The notes beneath the pieces are model-generated. The model was not told the DNA's origin, ran no database searches, and saw only the letters and a list, made by a program, of their open reading frames with translations. This document shows positions 1 to 7,934 of a stretch of 52,207 nt of DNA, piece after piece. Numbering within the stretch: position 1 is the first letter of the stretch; each line of letters begins with the position of its first letter. The translations under genes and the position numbers were made by a program. Origin of the DNA: Coriobacteriales bacterium (GTDB lineage Bacteria; Actinomycetota; Coriobacteriia; Coriobacteriales; UBA8131); the NCBI GenBank assembly GCA_031290175.1, contig JAITOC010000057.1, positions 1 to 52,207 on the forward strand, written 5' to 3'.

Positions 1-101
1 CTCTTCCCATACTGCGGTGCGACTTTGTCCCAAAAGGCCGCCTGGTTGGGGAGCGCACGCAAGCGCTGCATCTTCTCCCATTTGGCATTCCAGTCAATCA
101 T
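1..101 (-). CDS. N-terminus of a probable class I SAM-dependent methyltransferase (truncated by window edge)
   Basis: Minus-strand reading from ATG at 101: MIDWNAKWEKMQRLRALPNQAAFWDKVAPQYGK..., resembling the N-terminal 'DWN..W......FWDKRAP.F' start of small methyltransferases. Confidence 0.45.
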   Translation of the reverse strand, partial: MIDWNAKWEKMQRLRALPNQAAFWDKVAPQYGK

Positions 102-180
102 GGCGCTCTTTCATGTTGTTTCATGTTGAGGTCTTGGAATTGTACCATGCGTGGGCTTCCGGGGAGCAGGAGATGAGACG

Positions 181-222
181 CAATACAGGGCTCGACTCAC
201 GCTTGAGACGAGCCCTGTATTG
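181..222. repeat. Perfect 14-bp inverted repeat (hairpin) downstream of the flavoprotein gene; possible terminator without a T-run
   Basis: CAATACAGGGCTCG (181-194) / CGAGCCCTGTATTG (209-222). Confidence 0.6.
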
Positions 223-239
223 CGGGGAATTGCTGCTTC

Positions 240-1907
240 CTAGCTCAAGCCCAGAGCCTTTCTGACGCCGATGTAGCTCATCACGGCTCCGGCACCAACA
301 GTCATGCCAGCTCCACAGTACTGGCCACCGGAGATACTGGCGGTGCAGTTACCTACGGCGTACAGATGGGGGATGACCTCATCCTTTGTCGTAAGCACCT
401 GAGCAAACTCATTGGTTCTGAGACCGCCGTTGGTACCGCATGTGCCAGGTACATACAGCGCCGCATAGAAGGGCGCTGTTGCAACAGGTGCAAGCACGGG
501 GTTGGCGAGTTCTGTTGCATAGGGATGATAGGCACCGATGGCGCGGTCGACCTCCTTCTCCCCACGATGGAAGGCGGGGTCGAAGCCTTGTTCCGCGCTT
601 GCGTTGAAGGTTGCGACCTCATCCTCAAGAGCTGCTGCATCGATGCCAAAGTGCTCGGCAATCTGTGCCAGAGAGTCAGCCTTGAAGAGGATGGAGGGCA
701 GATCTTCATTGACCTTTGCTCCGCCAGGCAGGCCACTGACTGCATACTTGCTGTCACAGATGAAGACGGCTGGAGTATTGAGATACGCAAGCGTGCCAGT
801 ATCGTAGTTGCCAAACGCCCGGTTGAACACCGCATAAGCGGAGGACTCATTGGCAAAACGACGACCCTGTTTGTTGACGATAATGCTTCCGGCGCCACTG
901 CGGTAGATGCCCCAATCTGGCCACATCATGTTATAGACAGCGGGCGCAGCAGGGTCAAAGACATCGATAAAGCTGGGAAGTCCCCAGTTGGTGTCCATAT
1001 TGGCCAATTGTGCGCCTATCGCCTGACCCATGGCATGACCGTCGCCCGTGTTGGTCTGAACCGCATTGCTCACGTAGATGGGAATCGATTGGAAGGCGGC
1101 AACCATCTCGGGGTTGTGGTCAAAGCCTCCTGTACCCAACACAACGCAGGTGCTCGCCTTGATGTTAAACGCCTTTCCACTACTTTGCGCCTCCACGCCA
1201 ATGACTGCTCCGGTCTCGTCCTGGACAAGTGCGGTTGCGGGGGTCTCCAGCATAATCTCAACACCAAGACCTGTGAGTTCTTCCTGCAAAGTCAGCCACT
1301 CCTGCGCGCCGCCGCCCGCGAAGTCAACCTGACGACCGTGCGAACGATAGCCCTGATATGGCTCATAGTAATCCTTGAATCCGGCACCGGGCGTACCCGA
1401 TCCCCATTCCCAACCAAAGGTGTCGCGTGTCCACTCGAGCAAGGCGTTTCCGTTATCGATATAGGCCTCCATGGCTTTGATGTTGCCGCGATCAGCAGCG
1501 CAGAGCTTCATGTAGGCGAGGGCTTCTTCACGCGTGTCATTCATACCCACCGCCTGACCAGTATAGGACAAGGGGATCCAAAGCGTACCCCCCGAGGTAC
1601 CCGAGGTGCCACCCCAGATTACGCTCTTCTCGATAACGAGGACATTCTCTGCGCCATTGCCTTTTGCAACCAGTGCGGCATAGGCAGCCGTTCCTGAGCC
1701 TACCACCAGTACGTCAACTTCTTTGTCCCAGGCGATGTTTGCGCCCGATGACCCCTGCGGCGCAGCACCGCCCTCAGCGTCCTTGCCGGAGCCTGGTGAA
1801 CAGGCCGCGAGGATTCCCAGCCCTACGGCTCCAAGTCCAGCAACTGCCGAGCCTCTTAGAAAATCCTTCCTGCTGATAGCACTCTGCTCGCTGTGTAGGT
1901 CGCCCAT
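240..1907 (-). CDS. FAD-binding flavoprotein (fumarate reductase/flavocytochrome c family) with Tat/lipoprotein-type signal
   Basis: SRKDFLRGSAVAGLGAVGLGILAACSPG signal; DVLVVGSGTAAYAALVA FAD motif; C-terminal NGGLRTNEFAQVL...LYAVGNCTASISGGQYCGAGMTVG. Start chosen at internal Met MGDLHSEQ. Confidence 0.88.
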   Translation of the reverse strand: MGDLHSEQSAISRKDFLRGSAVAGLGAVGLGILAACSPGSGKDAEGGAAPQGSSGANIAWDKEVDVLVVGSGTAAYAALVAKGNGAENVLVIEKSVIWGGTSGTSGGTLWIPLSYTGQAVGMNDTREEALAYMKLCAADRGNIKAMEAYIDNGNALLEWTRDTFGWEWGSGTPGAGFKDYYEPYQGYRSHGRQVDFAGGGAQEWLTLQEELTGLGVEIMLETPATALVQDETGAVIGVEAQSSGKAFNIKASTCVVLGTGGFDHNPEMVAAFQSIPIYVSNAVQTNTGDGHAMGQAIGAQLANMDTNWGLPSFIDVFDPAAPAVYNMMWPDWGIYRSGAGSIIVNKQGRRFANESSAYAVFNRAFGNYDTGTLAYLNTPAVFICDSKYAVSGLPGGAKVNEDLPSILFKADSLAQIAEHFGIDAAALEDEVATFNASAEQGFDPAFHRGEKEVDRAIGAYHPYATELANPVLAPVATAPFYAALYVPGTCGTNGGLRTNEFAQVLTTKDEVIPHLYAVGNCTASISGGQYCGAGMTVGAGAVMSYIGVRKALGLS

Positions 1908-2119
1908 AGCTTCTCCTTTTCTGCTGTTTCTTCCAGTCCTGTGCGCGAAAGACAAGACCGCATGTCAGGCTCACCATAGTGGACTCAGGCGCAGGAGGAA
2001 ATCCGCTTTTTCTTGGTATCTTTGGCCTGAGCCTTGTCACTACTTTTGGATGATGTCAAAGGGAGCGCGAGACAAGTGGTACACTCTCCACTGCGTTTTA
2101 CAAAGAGACGGAAGGGCGT

Positions 2120-3601
2120 TTGTTGGGGAAACCAATTCAGGATACAGCGATCACGCTCTGCGCCTGTGTGGCGTTCATTGCCTGCAGCGTGTGGTTTTAC
2201 CTCGTAGGCTACAGTTCTTCGTTTGAGGGTTCTGCAAAAATACTCATCCTTGGCATCAGCCCTGAGCGTATGCTGTTCTTTCTCGCGGTGATAACCGCCG
2301 GTGTGCTTATGGCCTTGCTACGCCGTCGCGTGCAACGCAACAGCAACCTCATATCCGCCATCGTCTATACCCTGCTGCTCATGGGCACACTCGTCTTCGG
2401 TCTCGCTGGTTATCAGGTACTGGTAAACGCAACAGTGCTCGCGTGTATCACCACGGTGCTGATGGGTTTTGGCTATGGGTGGACACTCACGATACTGTGG
2501 CTGATGTTGGTTCGTTTTGACAGTCTCTGGCGTATCGCGGTCGTGGTTGTGGGCTCATCGGCTCTGGCTCTCCTGATCCTTGCCGCAATCCATTATTTCA
2601 CCGACGATGCCGCTCAGGTAATCCTCTCGGTACTCATGGTACTACTGCTCATCGCTTGCATCCTCGTTCTGCAACGTAAGCTTGCTGTATGGGGCGCCTC
2701 CAAAGAAAAGATGGTGCAAGCTGCTGCACAGCCGTCGGTGGTACCGGTTGCGCAAGGTGAATACCCGTCCCTCAATAACGAGCAGCGTTATCATTTGTTG
2801 CAGCTCATGGCCATGTGCATCATTGTGATTGCCCTGCGCGACACCAACTCTGGTGGTCTTTGGGGAGGCGTGCGTGGAGATTTGCAAATTGTCGATCTCG
2901 CCGCATTTGCGCCTACCTTGGCTACCGCAGCCCTGTTCTTGGCCGTAAGCCTTTTTATGTTCCGCTTTCATACCCGCTCTGAGCGTAATCAGCGCCTGCA
3001 GTTGCCTTATCTGCTGCTGGTTGCCTTATTCCTTGCGTTGAGTTTGTTGCAGACGAACTTTGGCTCAACGCTCTCCTATACGGTGTTCTCCTCGGCAACC
3101 GAGTACATCAGTCTGGCGATATTCAGTTTTACCATTGCCAGCACGGCGCGCAGGCTGCCCTATCCGCCCTTGCTCACAATAGGCGCTGCGGTTGCATTCA
3201 ACCATTTGATTGCACTCGTCTGGATGGTCTTCTTTGAAGACATCGGCCTGATGGCAAGCTTCGTGTTTTCCTGCCTCTGCTATCTGCTGGTTCTGCTCAT
3301 GGCCTTCATGGGCTGGAAGGGCATCATTAAAGGGGCGAATACCACATCGGAGAGCAACGACATCTATGCCTCTCTGCTGCACCGCTGTAAAGAGCTTGCA
3401 GACGATAAGGGGCTCACCCAACGCGAGACCGAGGTTCTGATCCTCCTTGCACAGGGTCGCAGCATGCCCTTTATACAAAGCGAGCTCCATCTCTCAGAAG
3501 GCACCGTGAAGACCCACGTGAAACATATCTACGCCAAGCTCGACATCCACACAAAGCAGGAACTGCTCGATTTTATGGGCGCTCCTCTGCGCCAGGCGTA
3601 A
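2120..3601 (+). CDS. LuxR-family transcriptional regulator with N-terminal multi-TM domain
   Basis: Many hydrophobic TM segments then LTQRETEVLILLAQGRSMPFIQSELHLSEGTVKTHVKHIYAKLDIHTKQELLD (LuxR HTH); divergent to the flavoprotein gene. Confidence 0.88.
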   Translation: MLGKPIQDTAITLCACVAFIACSVWFYLVGYSSSFEGSAKILILGISPERMLFFLAVITAGVLMALLRRRVQRNSNLISAIVYTLLLMGTLVFGLAGYQVLVNATVLACITTVLMGFGYGWTLTILWLMLVRFDSLWRIAVVVVGSSALALLILAAIHYFTDDAAQVILSVLMVLLLIACILVLQRKLAVWGASKEKMVQAAAQPSVVPVAQGEYPSLNNEQRYHLLQLMAMCIIVIALRDTNSGGLWGGVRGDLQIVDLAAFAPTLATAALFLAVSLFMFRFHTRSERNQRLQLPYLLLVALFLALSLLQTNFGSTLSYTVFSSATEYISLAIFSFTIASTARRLPYPPLLTIGAAVAFNHLIALVWMVFFEDIGLMASFVFSCLCYLLVLLMAFMGWKGIIKGANTTSESNDIYASLLHRCKELADDKGLTQRETEVLILLAQGRSMPFIQSELHLSEGTVKTHVKHIYAKLDIHTKQELLDFMGAPLRQA

Positions 3602-3797
3602 GCAATCAGGCAATACGAACAGCAGCTCTCAGTGTGCGTGATACCTGATGTACGGCGTGGGCAGGTAGCTGGTATCGCCATCGTAGTAATTGCTTGCATA
3701 GAGAAAGCTGGCTCCCTTGCAGGTAGCAGTCTTTCTTGAGGATGATGGGGTTTTCCACGGCTACAGCCATGCGTGGCACCCGCGCTCATAGAGTTTG

Positions 3798-3866
3798 ACG
3801 CAAAAACCCCTCGCGGGTTCGAATCCACGAGGAGTTGATGTTGTTGGTAGCCCGTACGGGATTCGA
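3798..3866. repeat. 69-bp direct repeat copy 1 (3' end of tRNA-Glu plus downstream terminator)
   Basis: acgcaaaaacccctcgcgggttcgaatccacgaggagttgatgttgttggtagcccgtacgggattcga; one mismatch to 3956-4024. Confidence 0.9.
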
Positions 3867-3930
3867 CAATCGCTCGCTTCGCTCACGCTTGTAGACCTCA
3901 CTCGCTTCGCTCGCTCGGACGTTTTTGCTA

Positions 3931-3951
3931 AAACGTGCCGCGGGCACGTTT
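3931..3951. repeat. Palindrome between the two 69-bp repeats
   Basis: AAACGTGCC GCG GGCACGTTT, 9-bp perfect arms. Confidence 0.85.
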
Positions 3952-3955
3952 CTTA

Positions 3956-4024
3956 ACGCAAAAACCCCTCGCGGGTTCGAATCCACGAGGGGTTGATGTT
4001 GTTGGTAGCCCGTACGGGATTCGA
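3956..4024. repeat. 69-bp direct repeat copy 2 (overlaps genuine tRNA-Glu 3' end, ends in T-loop)
   Basis: Near-identical to 3798-3866, offset 158 bp. Confidence 0.9.
3958..3992 (-). terminator. Intrinsic terminator of tRNA-Glu
   Basis: Minus strand CCCCTCG...CGAGGGGTTTTTGCG immediately 3' of the tRNA. Confidence 0.75.
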
Positions 4025-4080
4025 ACCCGTGAATCTCCGCCTTGAGAGGGCGGTGTCCTAGGCCGCTAGACGAACGGGCC
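4003..4080 (-). tRNA. tRNA-Glu (anticodon CTC), CCA encoded
   Basis: Minus strand GGCCCGTTCGTCTAGCGGCCTAGGACACCGCCCTCTCAAGGCGGAGATTCACGGGTTCGAATCCCGTACGGGCTACCA folds as a cloverleaf. Confidence 0.95.
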
Positions 4081-4177
4081 ATGCCTAGTGCGCAGATTTC
4101 GCGCGACGCTCAAATAACTTTCCTTGCTGCCTCATCCTGGCTGAAGTGAAAGAAGCGAGCAGCTCCTTCCCGGCTTC

Positions 4178-4251
4178 TGGCTGGGATGGAAGGAGTTGAA
4201 CCCTCACTGACGGAACCAGAATCCGCTGTCCTACCATTAGACGACATCCCA
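4178..4251 (-). tRNA. tRNA-Gln (anticodon CTG), CCA encoded
   Basis: Minus strand TGGGATGTCGTCTAATGGTAGGACAGCGGATTCTGGTTCCGTCAGTGAGGGTTCAACTCCTTCCATCCCAGCCA. Confidence 0.95.
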
Positions 4252-4381
4252 GTGACAAGCTTTCGCGATGCCCTGTTTGAGCGCAAACCGTAATGTTACC
4301 GAACCTGAGCCTCAAGTGCAATACAAAGCTTGCAGGCGATTTGATGATTCGGTCGATTTGACGCCATTTTGACACTTTTTG

Positions 4382-5410
4382 TCAAAATGACTCGAGGAAA
4401 AGATCGAGTGAGTCTCCATAAGAGATGTCGTTGACCCGGGAGGTCGCGAACACGCTGGCCGCCAACAGGACAAGGGACGCAAACACAACAATCACCAAAG
4501 CACGGAGCGCCGATCCGACGATGAGTCTGATTCGTGTGGGAAGACTCCGTTTTGGAGCGCGTGGAAACTCATGGTAAATATGTATCTGCTTGCCTGAGGC
4601 CATGGTCACAATCTGGTTCTCATCAGAAAATGTGCCCAGCACGAGAGGAGCTGGCGATCTCTCTCTTCCCATTGAGTCATGTTCGGGGTCACTCTGCTGT
4701 AGTATCCGGTCAGCCTCAAGCCCAAGCGCCTCGCTCTTGAGCTCCTCGTTCTGCAGGCTGAGCTCAAGTAGTTCAGTTATGCGTTCGGCAAGTTCCTGCT
4801 CAAGGGTGAACTTCTCCTCAAGCGCACGCTCAAGTTCTGCACCGAGATTCTCCGTTGTTCCACTTACTTTTTCAAGGTCGTCGATCAGCTCTTCGCGGCT
4901 TAATGCGTCGAGCTTGACACGTTCACGGGTGTTCTCCAGCACGGCGCGGAGCAGTTCGTTGTCTTCCTTCTGTGTTTTCAGGGATTCCGAGAGGTCGCGC
5001 AGCAGTTCATCCCGCTGCTCGATCTTCACGTTCAGATCGAGCAGGTTTTCATCGCGATGATGTATCTCTTCTTGAAGCCTGGCTGCTTCTGCCAGCGCGG
5101 TCGAATAAGCTGTCGATGACTCGACCGCGCTTTCTGCTTGCGTTTCAATCGCAGGGGCATCATCCTGTGCTTCAGCTTCGTTGTCTGCGGCATGCTCGAC
5201 GCCCTGAAAGCCATGGTCATCGAGAAACTCCTTGGCGGCAAAGATGTCATCAGCGCATGCCAACTCCCTACCCAGACCAACATGGCGTTTGTCCGGATAG
5301 ATGAGAACATTTCCCACACGGTACGTGTTTGAAGCGCCTTCGGGGAGCAGCAGATCCTGCGCAGTAATCTCGTAGAGATACAGATCCTTGTATCTACCGC
5401 GCCCGATCAA
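4382..5410 (-). CDS. Coiled-coil protein with one near-C-terminal TM segment, unknown function
   Basis: Long heptad-like Glu/Leu-rich region; RLIVGSALRALVIVVFASLVLLAASVFA TM segment; ORF start is TTG and uncertain. Confidence 0.6.
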   Translation of the reverse strand: MIGRGRYKDLYLYEITAQDLLLPEGASNTYRVGNVLIYPDKRHVGLGRELACADDIFAAKEFLDDHGFQGVEHAADNEAEAQDDAPAIETQAESAVESSTAYSTALAEAARLQEEIHHRDENLLDLNVKIEQRDELLRDLSESLKTQKEDNELLRAVLENTRERVKLDALSREELIDDLEKVSGTTENLGAELERALEEKFTLEQELAERITELLELSLQNEELKSEALGLEADRILQQSDPEHDSMGRERSPAPLVLGTFSDENQIVTMASGKQIHIYHEFPRAPKRSLPTRIRLIVGSALRALVIVVFASLVLLAASVFATSRVNDISYGDSLDLFLESF

Positions 5411-5447
5411 GGTAGCTCTGCTTATCTCTGCTCAGTTGAGTGAGAGC

Positions 5448-5675
5448 TCACGAAAGTCCGAGGTATTGATCAAGAGCCTCGCGGATCATATCTGAAGAAC
5501 TTGTTGGATGGATACCGTGGATCTTGTTGTAGGCAGACTTCTCGAGCAGCAGCACGTATTGATCTGCGTAGATGTAGAATCCCTTGTACACTGTTGGGCG
5601 CTCAACACCCTTTTCATTCTTTAGCGCTTTCGTGAGTGCTGATTCGTTCGTCGGTTTTGCAGTTGCTTTTGCCAT
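5448..5675 (-). CDS. Small protein, possibly ribbon-helix-helix-like
   Basis: MAKATAKPTNESALTKALKNEKGVERPTVYKGFYIYADQYVLLLEKSAYNKIHGIHPTSSSDMIREALDQYLGLS; AAGGGGGT upstream of the internal Met. Confidence 0.55.
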   Translation of the reverse strand: MAKATAKPTNESALTKALKNEKGVERPTVYKGFYIYADQYVLLLEKSAYNKIHGIHPTSSSDMIREALDQYLGLS

Positions 5676-5818
5676 ATGCGCAACCCCCTTCATAAATAAT
5701 TGAACTTTTTTCCTAAAACCTATTGACAACCGAGTACTGCTCTATGCTAGCATAATAAAGCATCAGGGGGAATACTTTTTTTGTAGATATTTTATGAAAA
5801 TGTATGGAGGGATGATGA

Positions 5819-7114
5819 ATGAGACCAAAAAAGGTCGTTTTTCGGCACCGGTTACAGCTATCTGATGCAAGGGTACATCTTTGTGAGCGCTTCTTCTTGT
5901 CATTCATTTTGACTTTTGCATCGGTGCTCTTCTGCTCCATGGTCTCAGTGTTCAGTGGTTTGATCCCCTGGGAAGTTCAGGTTGCCTACGGGTTGGACAA
6001 GATAGACAGGGAGTATACCTACGATGCCGCAGGAGCCCCTCCGCAAGTAGAGCAGATGGTCACCGATGAGGCCGGAAGCCACTACAAGCTCGTAGCCACC
6101 AGCGAGCCGATTCCCGCAGATGGCTTTATCCACGAGATGGTCTTCACTTTTACGCAGATACGAGCCATTACTGCTGAACAACAAGCACAGGGGGAGGCTG
6201 CGCTGCGTGCCCAATTTGAACCCCGAGTGCTTATTGACGAAGACGATTATCGGGGTTCCATTCCGTTTGTCTCGCTCAATTCGGAGCCGTTTTGGCGCTC
6301 GGTTGAACGGGTGGTTGATAGGCAGTCCACCTACAAGGGTCTCCCCAGCGAGGACATCATACAGTTGCCCGAATATGCCGATTTTCTCGTCACAAGCGAC
6401 GAATCCGTGGATGCAAGCACGACAAAGAGCTTACGACGTGCTGGCGTTGTCTGGAAAACAACGGGCTATGCGGAGGATGGGCGGCCAAACGAGTTTGCCG
6501 CAACCGTCACCTATCGAGGTGTCGAGCGCGATCTGGTTGCCGATTATTATCTGGTCACCGCTCACTATGAAGGCGTCGTACCCGCGCGCGCCCAGATGGT
6601 GACCATTGTTGCAACCTATGAATTGCAGGTCGAGCCAGAGGTTGTGCGCGCCGCAGCGGTTCCGCCGCGTGAGTCGGCCAGCCTGCCCGCTGTCAATATC
6701 CCCCTTGATGCTCCTGCGGCTCCCTTCCCCTGGTTTATGCTCGGTCTTGCAGCCATGGTGAGTCTGCTTGGTCTGCTCATCTTGCTCTACTTTCTCCTGC
6801 GCAACAACGCCCAGCTCATTGAGACCTCTGTGGAGGGGCCAAGTCGCGTGTTGTTGCGCAAGCGTCTGAGGCTGAACGACGGTGAGGCACTCTTTCCGAT
6901 TCCCGCTGAACTTGAGCTCTTTGCTGCGGGTACTGCGCACAGGATTGTTCTGAGCGAGCGCCTTGCAAAGCGCGAAGGGATGCTGGTCGTGCACTGGGGT
7001 GACCTGCGGCTTTTGCTAACGCGTCTGTCGCGTGAGGTGGATTTGGCAGAGGATTTGGTCAGTGCCGCAACACCAGAGGTGTTGTCTGAAGGGGGGTTGA
7101 CCAAAGATGCATGA
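5819..7114 (+). CDS. Membrane protein: N-terminal TM/signal, ectodomain, TM, cytoplasmic C-terminal domain; first gene of adhesin operon
   Basis: Hydrophobic N-terminus, FPWFMLGLAAMVSLLGLLILLYFLL TM; ectodomain homologous to the C-terminal part of ORF 44171-49243 (see findings). Confidence 0.75.
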   Translation: MRPKKVVFRHRLQLSDARVHLCERFFLSFILTFASVLFCSMVSVFSGLIPWEVQVAYGLDKIDREYTYDAAGAPPQVEQMVTDEAGSHYKLVATSEPIPADGFIHEMVFTFTQIRAITAEQQAQGEAALRAQFEPRVLIDEDDYRGSIPFVSLNSEPFWRSVERVVDRQSTYKGLPSEDIIQLPEYADFLVTSDESVDASTTKSLRRAGVVWKTTGYAEDGRPNEFAATVTYRGVERDLVADYYLVTAHYEGVVPARAQMVTIVATYELQVEPEVVRAAAVPPRESASLPAVNIPLDAPAAPFPWFMLGLAAMVSLLGLLILLYFLLRNNAQLIETSVEGPSRVLLRKRLRLNDGEALFPIPAELELFAAGTAHRIVLSERLAKREGMLVVHWGDLRLLLTRLSREVDLAEDLVSAATPEVLSEGGLTKDA

Positions 7115-7919
7115 CGAGAAGACAAACCCCGAAGACAAGCAGGAGCTCGAAGACAAGGCCGACCGCAGAGGAGTGATTATTGGCCTTGCGCTAGTGGTTG
7201 TCTTCTTCATTGCGCTCATCTTGCTGTTTGCTTGTTCGCATTCGGTGGATTCTGTGTACACAGACGATACCAAGACGCTGCCCTCTTCCGGGAAGCCAAC
7301 AGAGGCTGGAGCCGAAAGGGACGTTAAGGCACCCGACAAGGCAACGGATGCGGATAAGGATGACGGGGACGGGAGGGGTGCAGACTCAGCTGGCGGCGAA
7401 GACACGCCTGCATTCGGTGATGAAAGCTCAAGCGGTGGGAGTGGCTCCGGGGGAACGGGGTCTGGCTCAGGAAGCGCGGGGAGCGGGAGCCCGGGGAGCG
7501 GGAGCACGGGCAGCAGCGGTTCTGGCAGCACGGGGGGCTCCGGTGGAGGAGGGACTGCGCCGGGTGGCAGCGGTTCCGGTGGCACGGGTGGCTCGGGCGG
7601 GGGAGGAGCAACGACGCCAACAGATCCCAATGCCGGAAAGACCTGGCACCCCGCATGGGACGAGAGCGTGTGGGTTGTAGATGTTCCGGGGCACAATAAC
7701 GAGGTCTACCATCAGGAGGAGGGACACTATGCTGCTGTGTGCAATACCTGTGGCGCAGAGCTCGGTCCCGGGTTGGCGGGTCAGCACTTGTTGGGCACAG
7801 GGCACGATAGTTACAGAAGCAATATATGGTTTACAGATGTCCCTGCGTGGATCGAGTCTGTCTGGGTACCTGAAGTAGGGCATTGGACAACGATACACCA
7901 TCCGGGTTATTGGCAATAG
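7107..7919 (+). CDS. Single-TM protein with Gly/Ser-rich linker and C-terminal CxxC/His/Trp-rich domain
   Basis: GVIIGLALVVVFFIALILLFACS TM; GSGGTGSGSGSAGSG... linker; WHPAWDESVWVVDVPGHNNEVYHQEEGHYAAVCNTCGAELGPG...HLLGTGHDSY...WHPGYWQ-like tail; overlaps previous gene by 8 nt. Confidence 0.7.
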   Translation: MHDEKTNPEDKQELEDKADRRGVIIGLALVVVFFIALILLFACSHSVDSVYTDDTKTLPSSGKPTEAGAERDVKAPDKATDADKDDGDGRGADSAGGEDTPAFGDESSSGGSGSGGTGSGSGSAGSGSPGSGSTGSSGSGSTGGSGGGGTAPGGSGSGGTGGSGGGGATTPTDPNAGKTWHPAWDESVWVVDVPGHNNEVYHQEEGHYAAVCNTCGAELGPGLAGQHLLGTGHDSYRSNIWFTDVPAWIESVWVPEVGHWTTIHHPGYWQ

Positions 7920-7934
7920 GGAGGAGAAGTAGAA

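Noticed and set aside
366-1697. 443-aa plus-strand ORF opposite the flavoprotein gene
   Set aside because: Antisense of a clearly conserved FAD protein; no recognisable motifs, and typical of high-GC antisense open frames.
3798-4024. CRISPR-like direct repeats
   Set aside because: Only two repeat copies, longer than typical CRISPR repeats, and derived from a tRNA gene; no cas genes seen.
3786-4082. 98-aa ORF MARSSSGLGHRPLKAEIHGFESRTGYQ...
   Set aside because: It translates tRNA-Glu and its flanking duplicated DNA; an artefact ORF, not a gene.
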